Shown: piece by piece, positions 1-5,151 of the stretch | Layout of the letters: each line of letters begins with the position of its first letter | Position numbering within the stretch: the first letter of the stretch is position 1 | Origin: UBA6054 sp964522095 | GTDB taxonomy: Bacteria; Planctomycetota; Phycisphaerae; Phycisphaerales; UBA1924 | Reading direction: 5' to 3' | Assembly (NCBI GenBank): GCA_964522095.1 | Contig: CAZFSO010000065.1 | Location: 1-12,619 of the forward strand | DNA length: 12,619 nucleotides | Program-made: the position numbers and the translations under genes | The notes under the pieces: model-generated | The model's database searches: none | The model's input: the letters and a program-made list of their open reading frames with translations, nothing else | Told to the model about the DNA's origin: nothing

Positions 1-1
1 A

Positions 2-427
2 CTCGCCGTGGCCGACCTGACCGGCAACGGCCTGCTCGACGTCGTGTACACGCCCCAGGCGCCCGCCTCGGCGACCGTCATCCGTCAGACCGCGCCCCGG
101 CAGTTCGTTCTTCAACGCCCCGACGTCCTGCCGGTCCGCCACGGCGTGGGCCTGGTGCTGACCGACCTCGACGCCGACGGGGACACCGACGCCGCCATCG
201 TGACGAACATGTCCAGCGGCGGGTTCCTGGCCATCTTCGAGACGGTCGGGGCGCCGTGCCCGGCCGACTTTGACGCCAGCGGCCTCGTCGACGTGTTCGA
301 CCTGCTCGGGTTCGTCGACGCGTACCTCGCTGGCGACCCCGGCGCCGATCTGGCCGCGCCGTTCGGGACGGTGGACTTCTTCGACCTGCTCGCGTTTCTT
401 GATGCCTACGCCGTCGGTTGCCCGTGA
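2..427 (+). CDS. Secreted VCBS/FG-GAP repeat protein with GC-type dockerin-like C-terminus (5' partial)
   Basis: The reading frame is open from the first complete codon at position 2, so the start lies outside the window; a GTG at 8 is internal. Two VCBS/FG-GAP-like calcium-binding repeats are visible: 'VADLTGNGLLDVV' (about residues 3-16 of the visible part) and 'LTDLDADGDTDAAIV' (about 52-66). From the Cys at visible residue 86 the tail reads CPADFDASGLVDVFDLLGF and, later, GTVDFFDLLAFLDAY, ending in GCP. Such paired Asp-rich loops with FDLL helices framed by cysteines are typical of the GC-type dockerin-like domain of Phycisphaerales. It is known as a C-terminal module on exported proteins; its partner is not established, so anchoring or sorting is inferred. 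The second loop has fewer acidic ligands than the first. Function of the main body is unknown. Confidence 0.85.
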   Translation, partial: LAVADLTGNGLLDVVYTPQAPASATVIRQTAPRQFVLQRPDVLPVRHGVGLVLTDLDADGDTDAAIVTNMSSGGFLAIFETVGAPCPADFDASGLVDVFDLLGFVDAYLAGDPGADLAAPFGTVDFFDLLAFLDAYAVGCP

Positions 428-450
428 ATCCCCGCCGCACGGCGTGCCGC

Positions 451-456
451 TAAACT
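451..456 (+). promoter_or_regulatory. Possible -10 element of a leaderless epimerase transcript
   Basis: TAAACT lies 7 bases before the ATG at 464 and there is no purine-rich ribosome binding site between them. A transcript starting about 7 bases downstream of this box would begin at or next to the start codon. No convincing -35 box is present, so this is weak. Confidence 0.25.
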
Positions 457-463
457 GACCGCG

Positions 464-1483
464 ATGGCCCCCATCCCCCCCGATCTCGCGGCCCGGTTTC
501 GCTCCACGCTGAACGGGCGCGCGTGCTGCGTGACGGGCGGGGCCGGGTTCATCGGCGGGCACCTGGTCGAGGCGCTGGTGTCGTTCGGCGCTCGGGTGAC
601 GGTCATCGACGACCTGTCCAACTCCGATGCCGCCCACCTGGCCGGGCTGATCGACGCCGAGCCGGGGCGCGTGCGCCTCGTGCACGCGAGCATCCTCGAA
701 CGGGCCGCGCTGGAGGAGGCCGTCGAGGGCTGCGAACTCGTGTTCCACCTGGCCGCCCTCGGGTCGGTGCCCCGGTCGGTCGACGACCCGACGCGCACCT
801 GGCTGGTCAACGCCACCGGCACGATGCGCGTGCTCGAGGCGGCCCAGCGGGCCGGCGTGCGGCGCGTGGTCTACTCGGCCTCCAGCAGCGCCTACGGCGA
901 CAACCCCGACCTGCCCAAGCGCGAGTCGCAGGCCTCCGAGCCGATGTCGCCCTACGCCGCCGCCAAACTCGCCGGCGAGTCGCTCTGCCGCGCGTGGGCC
1001 GCGTGCTACGGCATCGAGACCCTCAGCCTGCGCTACTTCAACATCTTCGGGCCGCGCCAGGCGGCCGACTCGGACTACGCCGCCGTCATCCCCGCCTTCC
1101 TGCGCGAGTTGTCCGCCGGACGGCCCCCGGTCGTCTTCGGCGACGGCGAGCAGACCCGCGACTTCACACACGTCTCCAACGCGGTGTGCGCCAACCTGCT
1201 CGCGGCCGGCGCCGACCGCCCCCTCCGCGGGGAGGTCGTCAACGTCGGCGCGGGCGTGCGCACCAGCGTCAACGCCCTCGCCGTGCGCCTGGCCGCCCTG
1301 TGCGAGCGTCCCGGCCTGATGCCCGAGCACCGCCCGGCGCGCATCGGCGAGGTGCGTGACTCGGTGGCCGACATCGCGGCGGCGAAGGCGCTCATCGGGT
1401 ACCACCCCGTCACGCCGCTGGACGAGGGCCTGTCCGAGACCGTCGCGTGGTACCGACGCGGGGCCCAGGGAGCACGCCCGTGA
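464..1483 (+). CDS. NAD-dependent epimerase/dehydratase, likely UDP-sugar 4-epimerase
   Basis: A 339-residue extended short-chain dehydrogenase, close to the family's usual 310-350 residues. The Rossmann glycine motif GGAGFIG is at residues 25-31, followed by an acidic end of beta-2 (VIDDLSNS, D49/D50) that would bind the NAD ribose. The catalytic serine region SASSSAYGD is at 138-146 and the YxxxK pair is Y164/K168 (SPYAAAKLAGE). RYFNIFGPRQ (190-199) and the later GDGEQTRDF match UDP-glucose/UDP-GlcNAc 4-epimerases, with the wording nearest the WbpP/Gne-like group; the exact sugar cannot be told. Expected role is supplying nucleotide sugars for surface polysaccharide or glycoprotein in the cytoplasm. 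No Shine-Dalgarno sequence precedes the ATG. The stop overlaps the GTG start of the next small gene. No glycosyltransferase or polysaccharide genes are visible nearby. Confidence 0.9.
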   Translation: MAPIPPDLAARFRSTLNGRACCVTGGAGFIGGHLVEALVSFGARVTVIDDLSNSDAAHLAGLIDAEPGRVRLVHASILERAALEEAVEGCELVFHLAALGSVPRSVDDPTRTWLVNATGTMRVLEAAQRAGVRRVVYSASSSAYGDNPDLPKRESQASEPMSPYAAAKLAGESLCRAWAACYGIETLSLRYFNIFGPRQAADSDYAAVIPAFLRELSAGRPPVVFGDGEQTRDFTHVSNAVCANLLAAGADRPLRGEVVNVGAGVRTSVNALAVRLAALCERPGLMPEHRPARIGEVRDSVADIAAAKALIGYHPVTPLDEGLSETVAWYRRGAQGARP

Positions 1484-1683
1484 GCCCGCGAACCGTCGCC
1501 GAGGGCCTGCTCGGCCTGGCCGTCCTGGGTGTCGAGACGCGCCTGCGCCTGCGCGGGCCGTACTGGCGCTGGCGCCTGCACACGGCCTTCCCGGACGGGT
1601 CGCCCGCCGGCGGCCGGGCCGAACTGGTCCGCCTGGGGCTGGAATACGGCGCATGGTCCTGGCGCACGCGGCGACTGCGGTGA
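1480..1683 (+). CDS. Small protein of unknown function, translationally coupled to the epimerase
   Basis: A 67-residue reading frame starting with GTG at 1480, whose last two bases are the first two of the epimerase TGA (GTGA overlap). An upstream AGGGAG at about 1467-1472 gives a plausible ribosome binding site. An alternative upstream ATG at 1447 would need a 37-base overlap and is less likely. The protein begins with a leucine-rich helix (AEGLLGLAVLGVE), then a basic and aromatic stretch (RLRLRGPYWRWRLH) and ends with a Trp/Arg-rich tail (SWRTRRLR). No signal peptide, membrane segment or recognised domain is evident. The overlap implies co-expression with the epimerase, but the function is unknown. 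The frame is intact and has its own start signals, which is why it is called real. Confidence 0.6.
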   Translation: MSPRTVAEGLLGLAVLGVETRLRLRGPYWRWRLHTAFPDGSPAGGRAELVRLGLEYGAWSWRTRRLR

Positions 1684-1744
1684 ACCCCCGGGTCGTGTCC
1701 CTGAACATGGGATTCGGCCCAAGTCGCCCGGGGCATCGGTCCGA

Positions 1745-1750
1745 TAGGAT
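1745..1750 (+). promoter_or_regulatory. Possible -10 box upstream of the small membrane protein gene
   Basis: TAGGAT, 4 of 6 matches to the sigma-70 consensus, lies 21 bases before the ATG at 1772, so transcription would begin about 10-15 bases before the gene. The same TAGGATCG octamer occurs upstream of the pilus operon at 5072-5079. No clear -35 box is seen. Confidence 0.3.
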
Positions 1751-1771
1751 CGGCGAACCCAGGAGCACACG

Positions 1772-2071
1772 ATGTCCGAGAACCAAGAGACCTCCGGCGG
1801 CTCGTTCGCCCGCGCTTTCGTCCCCGGCCTGATCTTCGGGCTGGTCGTCGGCGCCCTCGCCGGCGCGTTCCTGCCCGACTTCATCGGCGGCTCGAACATC
1901 CCCCCGCCCGACACCGAGGCGGTCGCAGCCCCCCAGGGCCCCCGCGACGCCGTCGACCCGGCCGCCGACGCCGAGGCGTACGACCGGGCCACGCAGGACG
2001 CCATCGACGCCGCGGAGCAGGGCGCCCGGCCCGACGCGGAACAGCCCGACCCGAGCACGCCCAACCCCTGA
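1772..2071 (+). CDS. Small single-pass membrane protein of unknown function
   Basis: A 99-residue protein with a good ribosome binding site (AGGAG, 1761-1765) seven bases before the ATG. After a polar N-terminus (MSENQETSGGS) comes one hydrophobic, glycine-rich helix at about residues 16-36 (FVPGLIFGLVVGALAGAFLP), which looks like an uncleaved membrane anchor with GxxxG-type packing spacing. The remaining 60 residues are acidic, Ala/Pro/Asp-rich and probably disordered (DAVDPAADAEAY, DAAEQGARPDAEQPD). The tail would most likely lie in the periplasm if the short N-terminus is cytoplasmic, but topology is not certain. No recognised family. It stands alone with its own likely promoter, between the epimerase pair and the gene interrupted by the assembly gap. 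Confidence 0.75.
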   Translation: MSENQETSGGSFARAFVPGLIFGLVVGALAGAFLPDFIGGSNIPPPDTEAVAAPQGPRDAVDPAADAEAYDRATQDAIDAAEQGARPDAEQPDPSTPNP

Positions 2072-2076
2072 CCCGG

Positions 2077-2105
2077 TTGACATCCGCGGGCCGTCCGTGT
2101 TGACT
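2077..2105 (+). promoter_or_regulatory. Possible promoter for the gene starting at 2111
   Basis: A perfect TTGACA (2077-2082) is followed 17 bases later by TTGACT (2100-2105), a poor -10 match in the right position. The gene's ATG is 5 bases further on and has no Shine-Dalgarno sequence, so a leaderless transcript is possible. Confidence 0.3.
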
Positions 2106-2110
2106 GCGGC

Positions 2111-2234
2111 ATGCCCGACCGCCTGCGCAGCCTGATCGCCCAGCACGCCGAGACCAACCGCCTGCTGGGGGTGGACTTCATGCCGCTCGGCCGCCCGGTC
2201 GAGGTCGCGGCGCCCGAGCCGGCGGACGAGCCGG
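2111..2234 (+). CDS. N-terminal fragment of an unidentified protein (possible uracil-DNA glycosylase), cut by assembly gap
   Basis: ATG at 2111 opens a frame of 41 visible residues before the N run. It starts with an amphipathic helix, RLRSLIAQHAETNRLLGVD, then FMPLGRP and a Pro/Glu/Ala-rich linker. A helix of the form '(L)xxHxETxRLLGVD' followed by a low-complexity linker recalls the N-termini of planctomycete family-4/5 uracil-DNA glycosylases; this is memory-based pattern recognition and no catalytic motif is visible. The start has no ribosome binding site. All three forward frames after the gap are open beyond the terminator at 2468-2506, so the stop codon most likely lies in the missing sequence. 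If the identification is right, the protein would excise uracil from DNA. Confidence 0.4.
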
Positions 2235-2334
2235 NNNNNNNNNNNNNNNNNNNNNNNNNNNNNNNNNNNNNNNNNNNNNNNNNNNNNNNNNNNNNNNNNN
2301 NNNNNNNNNNNNNNNNNNNNNNNNNNNNNNNNNN
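2235..2334. other. Assembly gap (100 N)
   Basis: Exactly 100 unknown bases, the conventional placeholder for a scaffold join of unknown length. The true distance and the 3' part of the gene starting at 2111 are unknown, and the two flanks may not be adjacent by 100 bases. Confidence 0.98.
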
Positions 2335-2467
2335 CGGGCGGAAAATCCGACGAGCACGCCGCAACCGCCCGCGTCCGGCTCCGTATCGGATCGTGCGGCG
2401 TGGGCATCAGTCCCGCACCCGGCTCGGCCGGACGCCGCCCAAGCGGACACACAAGACCCCCACGAGA
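2335..2467 (+). other. Hairpin-rich, apparently non-coding stretch; possible structured RNA
   Basis: This interval directly upstream of a strong terminator has three nested or adjacent inverted repeats. CGGGCGG (2335-2341) pairs with CCGCCCG (2365-2371). GCGTCCGGC (2371-2379) pairs perfectly with GCCGGACGC (2427-2435). Inside the second stem are a small TCCG-tat-CGGA hairpin (2380-2390) and GTGCGG/CCGCAC (about 2393-2418). No forward frame has a stop before the terminator and none resembles a known protein. A structured RNA or structured 3' UTR is inferred; its 5' end would be in the gap. No SRP, tmRNA, RNase P or tRNA signature was found. High GC makes chance pairing fairly likely. Confidence 0.3.
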
Positions 2468-2506
2468 CCTGGCGCTCGACCACTGTGTTGGGCGCCGGGT
2501 TTTTTT
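2468..2506 (+). terminator. Intrinsic terminator for rightward transcription
   Basis: CCTGGCGC (2468-2475) pairs with GCGCCGGG (2492-2499), and the stem can be extended inward by CGAC (2477-2480) with GTTG (2487-2490) around a six-base loop. Seven T residues follow directly (2500-2506). This would end the transcript coming from the gene at 2111 or from the structured stretch after the gap. Confidence 0.85.
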
Positions 2507-2520
2507 ATCAGACCGCCCAG

Positions 2521-2560
2521 CCCAAAAGAACAACGCCCACGATGAAATCGTGGGGTTCTT
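2521..2560 (-). terminator. Terminator of the copper-protein operon, possibly bidirectional
   Basis: A perfect 8-bp stem, CCCACGAT (2536-2543) and ATCGTGGG (2547-2554), closes a three-base loop. Read leftward it is followed by a T-rich stretch (CGTTGTTCTTTT), 43 bases past the lipoprotein gene's stop codon. Read rightward it is followed by the weaker GTTCTT. It lies between convergent genes. Confidence 0.75.
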
Positions 2561-2597
2561 CCGTCACGCGCGACGTTCCGAAGCGTCCCGACGCCGC

Positions 2598-3101
2598 TCA
2601 GGGTGTCTCGGGCTGCGCGTCCGCCGGCTTGTTCGAGAAGTCGACTTCCGTGGCCGGGTCGAGTTTCTCGTAGCGCGTCACGAAGTACGGCGGGGTGCCC
2701 CAGGTGACGACGAAGTCGAAGGCGATCACGTCGCCGGCCTGCAGGTCGGAGACGTCCAGGCCTTCCGCGATTGGGAACGGCATGACCATGGCCTTCATCC
2801 CGGTCACGCCGTCGGCGCTGACGTTGACGACGCCCTCGCGGTTGCGGAAGTGGGGGATGTGCTCGTGGTGGATGCGCAGGTCGGAGGCGGGGTTCCCGGT
2901 TTCGGGCACGCTGACGACCACGCCGCGCACGCCGGTGTAGGTGTCGCCCTCGGTGGTCGCGCCGTGGTCGGGCGAGGCGGTGCTCGGCGCGGCGTGCTCG
3001 CCGAGTTCCTCGGCGGTGCCGGGCGCGTCGTCGGAGCAGGCGCACGAGAGCAGCCCGGCGCAGAGCGCCAGGCCGGCGAGCGTTCGGGCGAGGCGGGCCA
3101 T
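2598..3101 (-). CDS. CusF-like periplasmic copper-binding lipoprotein
   Basis: A 167-residue protein starting at the ATG at 3101, which overlaps the upstream gene's stop as TGATG. The N-terminus has Arg residues, a hydrophobic core and a lipobox (LLSC, Cys at residue 20), predicting signal peptidase II cleavage and a lipid anchor. A short linker leads to a domain of about 85 residues beginning YTGVRGVVVSV, then DLRIHHEHIPHF, GMKAMVMPFPI and LQAGDVIAFDFVV. This layout matches the CusF/'copper-binding protein' family, a small beta-barrel that binds Cu(I) with His and Met ligands; here the HHEH histidines and MKAMVM methionines are the likely ligands. Role as a copper carrier or sensor is inferred. 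No CusA/B or Sco gene is in view. The C-terminal tail is acidic and ends in TP. Confidence 0.8.
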   Translation of the reverse strand: MARLARTLAGLALCAGLLSCACSDDAPGTAEELGEHAAPSTASPDHGATTEGDTYTGVRGVVVSVPETGNPASDLRIHHEHIPHFRNREGVVNVSADGVTGMKAMVMPFPIAEGLDVSDLQAGDVIAFDFVVTWGTPPYFVTRYEKLDPATEVDFSNKPADAQPETP

Positions 3102-3418
3102 CAGGCCTTCTCGACCTTGAGGTACTCGGCGACCGAGTTCAGGTCGGGGCTGATGTCGAAGGTGAAGGGCATGGTCCAGGTCACGCCCTGCTCGCAGCGG
3201 GCCACGCGGGCGGCCTTCTCGCGCGAGTACCACAGGCGGTTGCCGCGGATGTAGGAGTGCATGCGCCGACGCCGCAGTTTCTGGGCGCGGGCGAGGTTGC
3301 GCTTGATGTCCGGGTCGCGGCGCATCAGGCGGGTGATGGTGTCGCAAGCGCCCTTGTTGTTGGGCACGCGCTCGATGGTGCAGGTGACGGTCTCACCGGC
3401 GGTCAGGGTGTCGATCAT
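3101..3418 (-). CDS. Small basic protein of unknown function, first gene of the copper-protein operon
   Basis: The chosen ATG at 3418 has a GGGAG ribosome binding site six bases upstream and gives 105 residues. A longer frame up to 3562 exists but its extra N-terminus (RGRRRLQARSGRLGGRR) looks like translated intergenic DNA. The protein begins MIDTLTAGETVTCTIERVP, suggesting beta strands, followed by a strongly basic helical middle (DIKRNLARAQKLRRRRMHSY, RGNRLWYSREKAARVARC) and an end with PFTFDISPDLNSVAEYLKVE. No signal peptide or membrane helix is visible, so it is probably cytoplasmic. The charge suggests binding to nucleic acid or another polyanion, but this is inference. I recall similar uncharacterised planctomycete proteins but cannot name a family. 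Its stop overlaps the lipoprotein start, so the two are co-translated. Confidence 0.7.
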   Translation of the reverse strand: MIDTLTAGETVTCTIERVPNNKGACDTITRLMRRDPDIKRNLARAQKLRRRRMHSYIRGNRLWYSREKAARVARCEQGVTWTMPFTFDISPDLNSVAEYLKVEKA

Positions 3419-3588
3419 GGCCCACTCCCGGCCGGCGCGTCGCGCCGGCCAACTGGCAAAGTCTTGCGTCTGCCCCGCTCCGCGACGGCCACCCAGCCGC
3501 CCCGATCGGGCCTGAAGTCTACGCCGCCCGCGCGACCCGTCCACCAGACCGGGAGCCGGCACCTAGACTTGCCCCCACGGAGGAACAC
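3419..3588. promoter_or_regulatory. Divergent intergenic region
   Basis: 170 bases between the divergent minus-strand operon (start 3418) and the MEMO-family gene (start 3589) must carry promoters for both. The only candidate seen is TAGACT (3564-3569), a possible -10 box about 20 bases before the rightward start codon; no matching -35 was found. GGAGG at 3579-3583 is the ribosome binding site of the rightward gene. Confidence 0.4.
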
Positions 3589-4971
3589 ATGAGCGCCCAG
3601 AACCCCGGTCAAACCCCCAATCAGCCCGAGGCCCCGCGCTTCGATTCGTCCGCCCCCAACCAGGTGCGTCCCCGCCTTCGCAAGGTCCGGGGTTTCCCTT
3701 TCCCGGTGCAGACGCCCGACGGCAAGCAGCAGGTGCTCCTGGGCCTGGCCGACGCCCAGCAGATCTCGGCGAAGATGGTGGTCACCCAGCCGGCGTTCCA
3801 GGCGGTGCTGCCCCTGATGGACGGCAGCCGCGACGTGGACCAGATCGTCGCCGAGTGCGGCCGCGGGCTCCAGCGCCCCATGCTCGAGCAGTTCATCGCC
3901 CAACTCGACGACGCCGGGCTGATCAACGGCCCGCGTCACGACGCGCTGGTCGCCGAACTGCGGGCCAACTTCGACAAGTCCGAGCACCTGCCCCCCGGAT
4001 CGACCGCCCAGATCGCCGATCTGCTTGTGGTGCAGGAGGTTGGCAAGGACGCGACCGACGAGCAGAAGGCCGAACTCGGGCCGGCGAAACTCCGGGAGAT
4101 GCTCGACAAGTGGATCGACGCCGCCCTGAAGGACGTCGAGAACCCGGCCTTCAACACCCTGCCCAAGGCCATCGTGGCGCCGCACCTGGACTACCCCAGA
4201 GGCTGGTACAACTACGCTCAGGTCTACGGACGCATGCGGGTCGTGGACCGCCCGGATCGGGTGGTGGTGCTCGGGACGAACCACTTCGGCCAGTCGACCG
4301 GCGTGTGCGGCTGTGATAAAGGCTTCGGCTCGCCCCTGGGCGTCTGCCCCGCCGACACGGGCCTGATCGCCGCTCTGCGCACGCGCCTGGGCGACAAGGC
4401 CGAGGCGCTGTTCAAGGACCGTTACGACCACGAGAACGAGCACTCGATCGAACTGCACATCCCCTGGCTCCAGCACGTGCTCGGGCCGGACGACGCCGGG
4501 AACTACCCCAAGATCTTCGGTGCGCTGGTGCACGACCCCCTCATCAACAACGGCGAGTCGTACGACGGGCAGGGCGTGGACCTGGACTCGTTCGTCAACG
4601 CCCTGCGGGGCGCCCTGGACGAGGTGGGGGGCACGACGCTGATCGTCTCCTCGGCCGACCTGTCGCACGTGGGCCCCGCGTTTGGGGACCAGCAGGCCCT
4701 GGCGGGCGAGGAGGGCCCGGGCGCCGAGTTCCGGGCCAAGACCGCCACCCACGACCGCGAGATGCTCCAGACGCTGGTCGAGAAGCGGACCGAGGACCTG
4801 ATCGGCTCGATGGCCTGGCAGCAGAACCCGACGCGGTGGTGCTCGATCGGCAACATGGTGGCGGCGGTGCGCCTGGCCAACCCGGAACGGGTGGAACTGC
4901 TCAACTACGCCGCCGCCATGGACCCGCAGGGGACCACCTTCGTGTCGTCGGCGGCGATGGCGATGTGGTGA
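3589..4971 (+). CDS. amrB: MEMO1-family protein (AmmeMemoRadiSam system protein B) with N-terminal PqqD-like domain
   Basis: A 460-residue protein with a strong GGAGG ribosome binding site. Residues about 55-116 (ISAKMVV, LMDGSRDVDQIVAECG, AQLDDAGLING) look like a PqqD-type winged-helix domain. A helical, charged segment (about 117-190) follows. From about residue 190 the MEMO domain begins: IVAPHLDYPRG with H199, VVLGTNHFG with H232, DHENEHSIELHIPWLQH (280-296), SSADLSHVG with H360 and TRWCSIGNM with C418. In human MEMO1 three histidines and a cysteine bind metal; these four look equivalent. MEMO relatives resemble non-haem dioxygenases and extradiol enzymes; the bacterial reaction is not established. 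At about 300 residues for a normal MEMO protein, this one is long because of the N-terminal addition. The usual partners, an AMMECR1 protein and a radical SAM enzyme, are not in the window. Confidence 0.85.
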   Translation: MSAQNPGQTPNQPEAPRFDSSAPNQVRPRLRKVRGFPFPVQTPDGKQQVLLGLADAQQISAKMVVTQPAFQAVLPLMDGSRDVDQIVAECGRGLQRPMLEQFIAQLDDAGLINGPRHDALVAELRANFDKSEHLPPGSTAQIADLLVVQEVGKDATDEQKAELGPAKLREMLDKWIDAALKDVENPAFNTLPKAIVAPHLDYPRGWYNYAQVYGRMRVVDRPDRVVVLGTNHFGQSTGVCGCDKGFGSPLGVCPADTGLIAALRTRLGDKAEALFKDRYDHENEHSIELHIPWLQHVLGPDDAGNYPKIFGALVHDPLINNGESYDGQGVDLDSFVNALRGALDEVGGTTLIVSSADLSHVGPAFGDQQALAGEEGPGAEFRAKTATHDREMLQTLVEKRTEDLIGSMAWQQNPTRWCSIGNMVAAVRLANPERVELLNYAAAMDPQGTTFVSSAAMAMW

Positions 4972-5151
4972 CGCTTCGGTGTCCCGCCGACTCTGTCACG
5001 GGACTGTCACGGGGGGTCCGGCGTCCGGAACCGGGGTGGGCGCAAGTCGTACCGTGGTGGTCGGCATCGGGTAGGATCGTCCCCCCGCGCGGCGCGACTC
5101 GGCGTTGTGCGCGGCCAGCGGCGTGGGCCGCGGAGATTCGGAGGAGCGTGC
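4972..5151 (+). promoter_or_regulatory. Promoter region of the pilus/secretion operon with tandem 10-bp repeats
   Basis: CTGTCACGGG occurs twice, at 4993-5002 and 5004-5013, an 11-base period matching about one helical turn. A possible -10 box TAGGAT is at 5072-5077, about 60 bases downstream of the second copy. The first gene's ribosome binding site GGAGGAG is at 5140-5146. A GTCCCG/CGGGAC hairpin (4981-5004) overlaps the first repeat but has no T tract, so it is a poor terminator for the preceding gene. Confidence 0.4.

Noticed and set aside
1721..1752. Shared AAGTCG, GCATCGG and TAGGATCG words upstream of both the 1772 gene and the 5152 operon as a common regulon promoter
   Set aside because: The words occur in the same order but with different spacing (6 against 14, and 5 against 1 bases), so a common promoter architecture is not supported. 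Only the TAGGAT box was kept as a weak candidate.
3419..3562. N-terminal extension of the basic 105-residue protein, starting at 3562
   Set aside because: The extension is Arg/Gly-rich like translated intergenic DNA and would leave no room for the divergent promoters. The ATG at 3418 has a good ribosome binding site.
3415..4752. Minus-strand open frame of 445 codons opposite the MEMO-family gene
   Set aside because: The plus-strand protein has all the family's metal ligands and a strong ribosome binding site. The antisense product is low-complexity Val/Gly/Leu/Arg with no recognisable motif.
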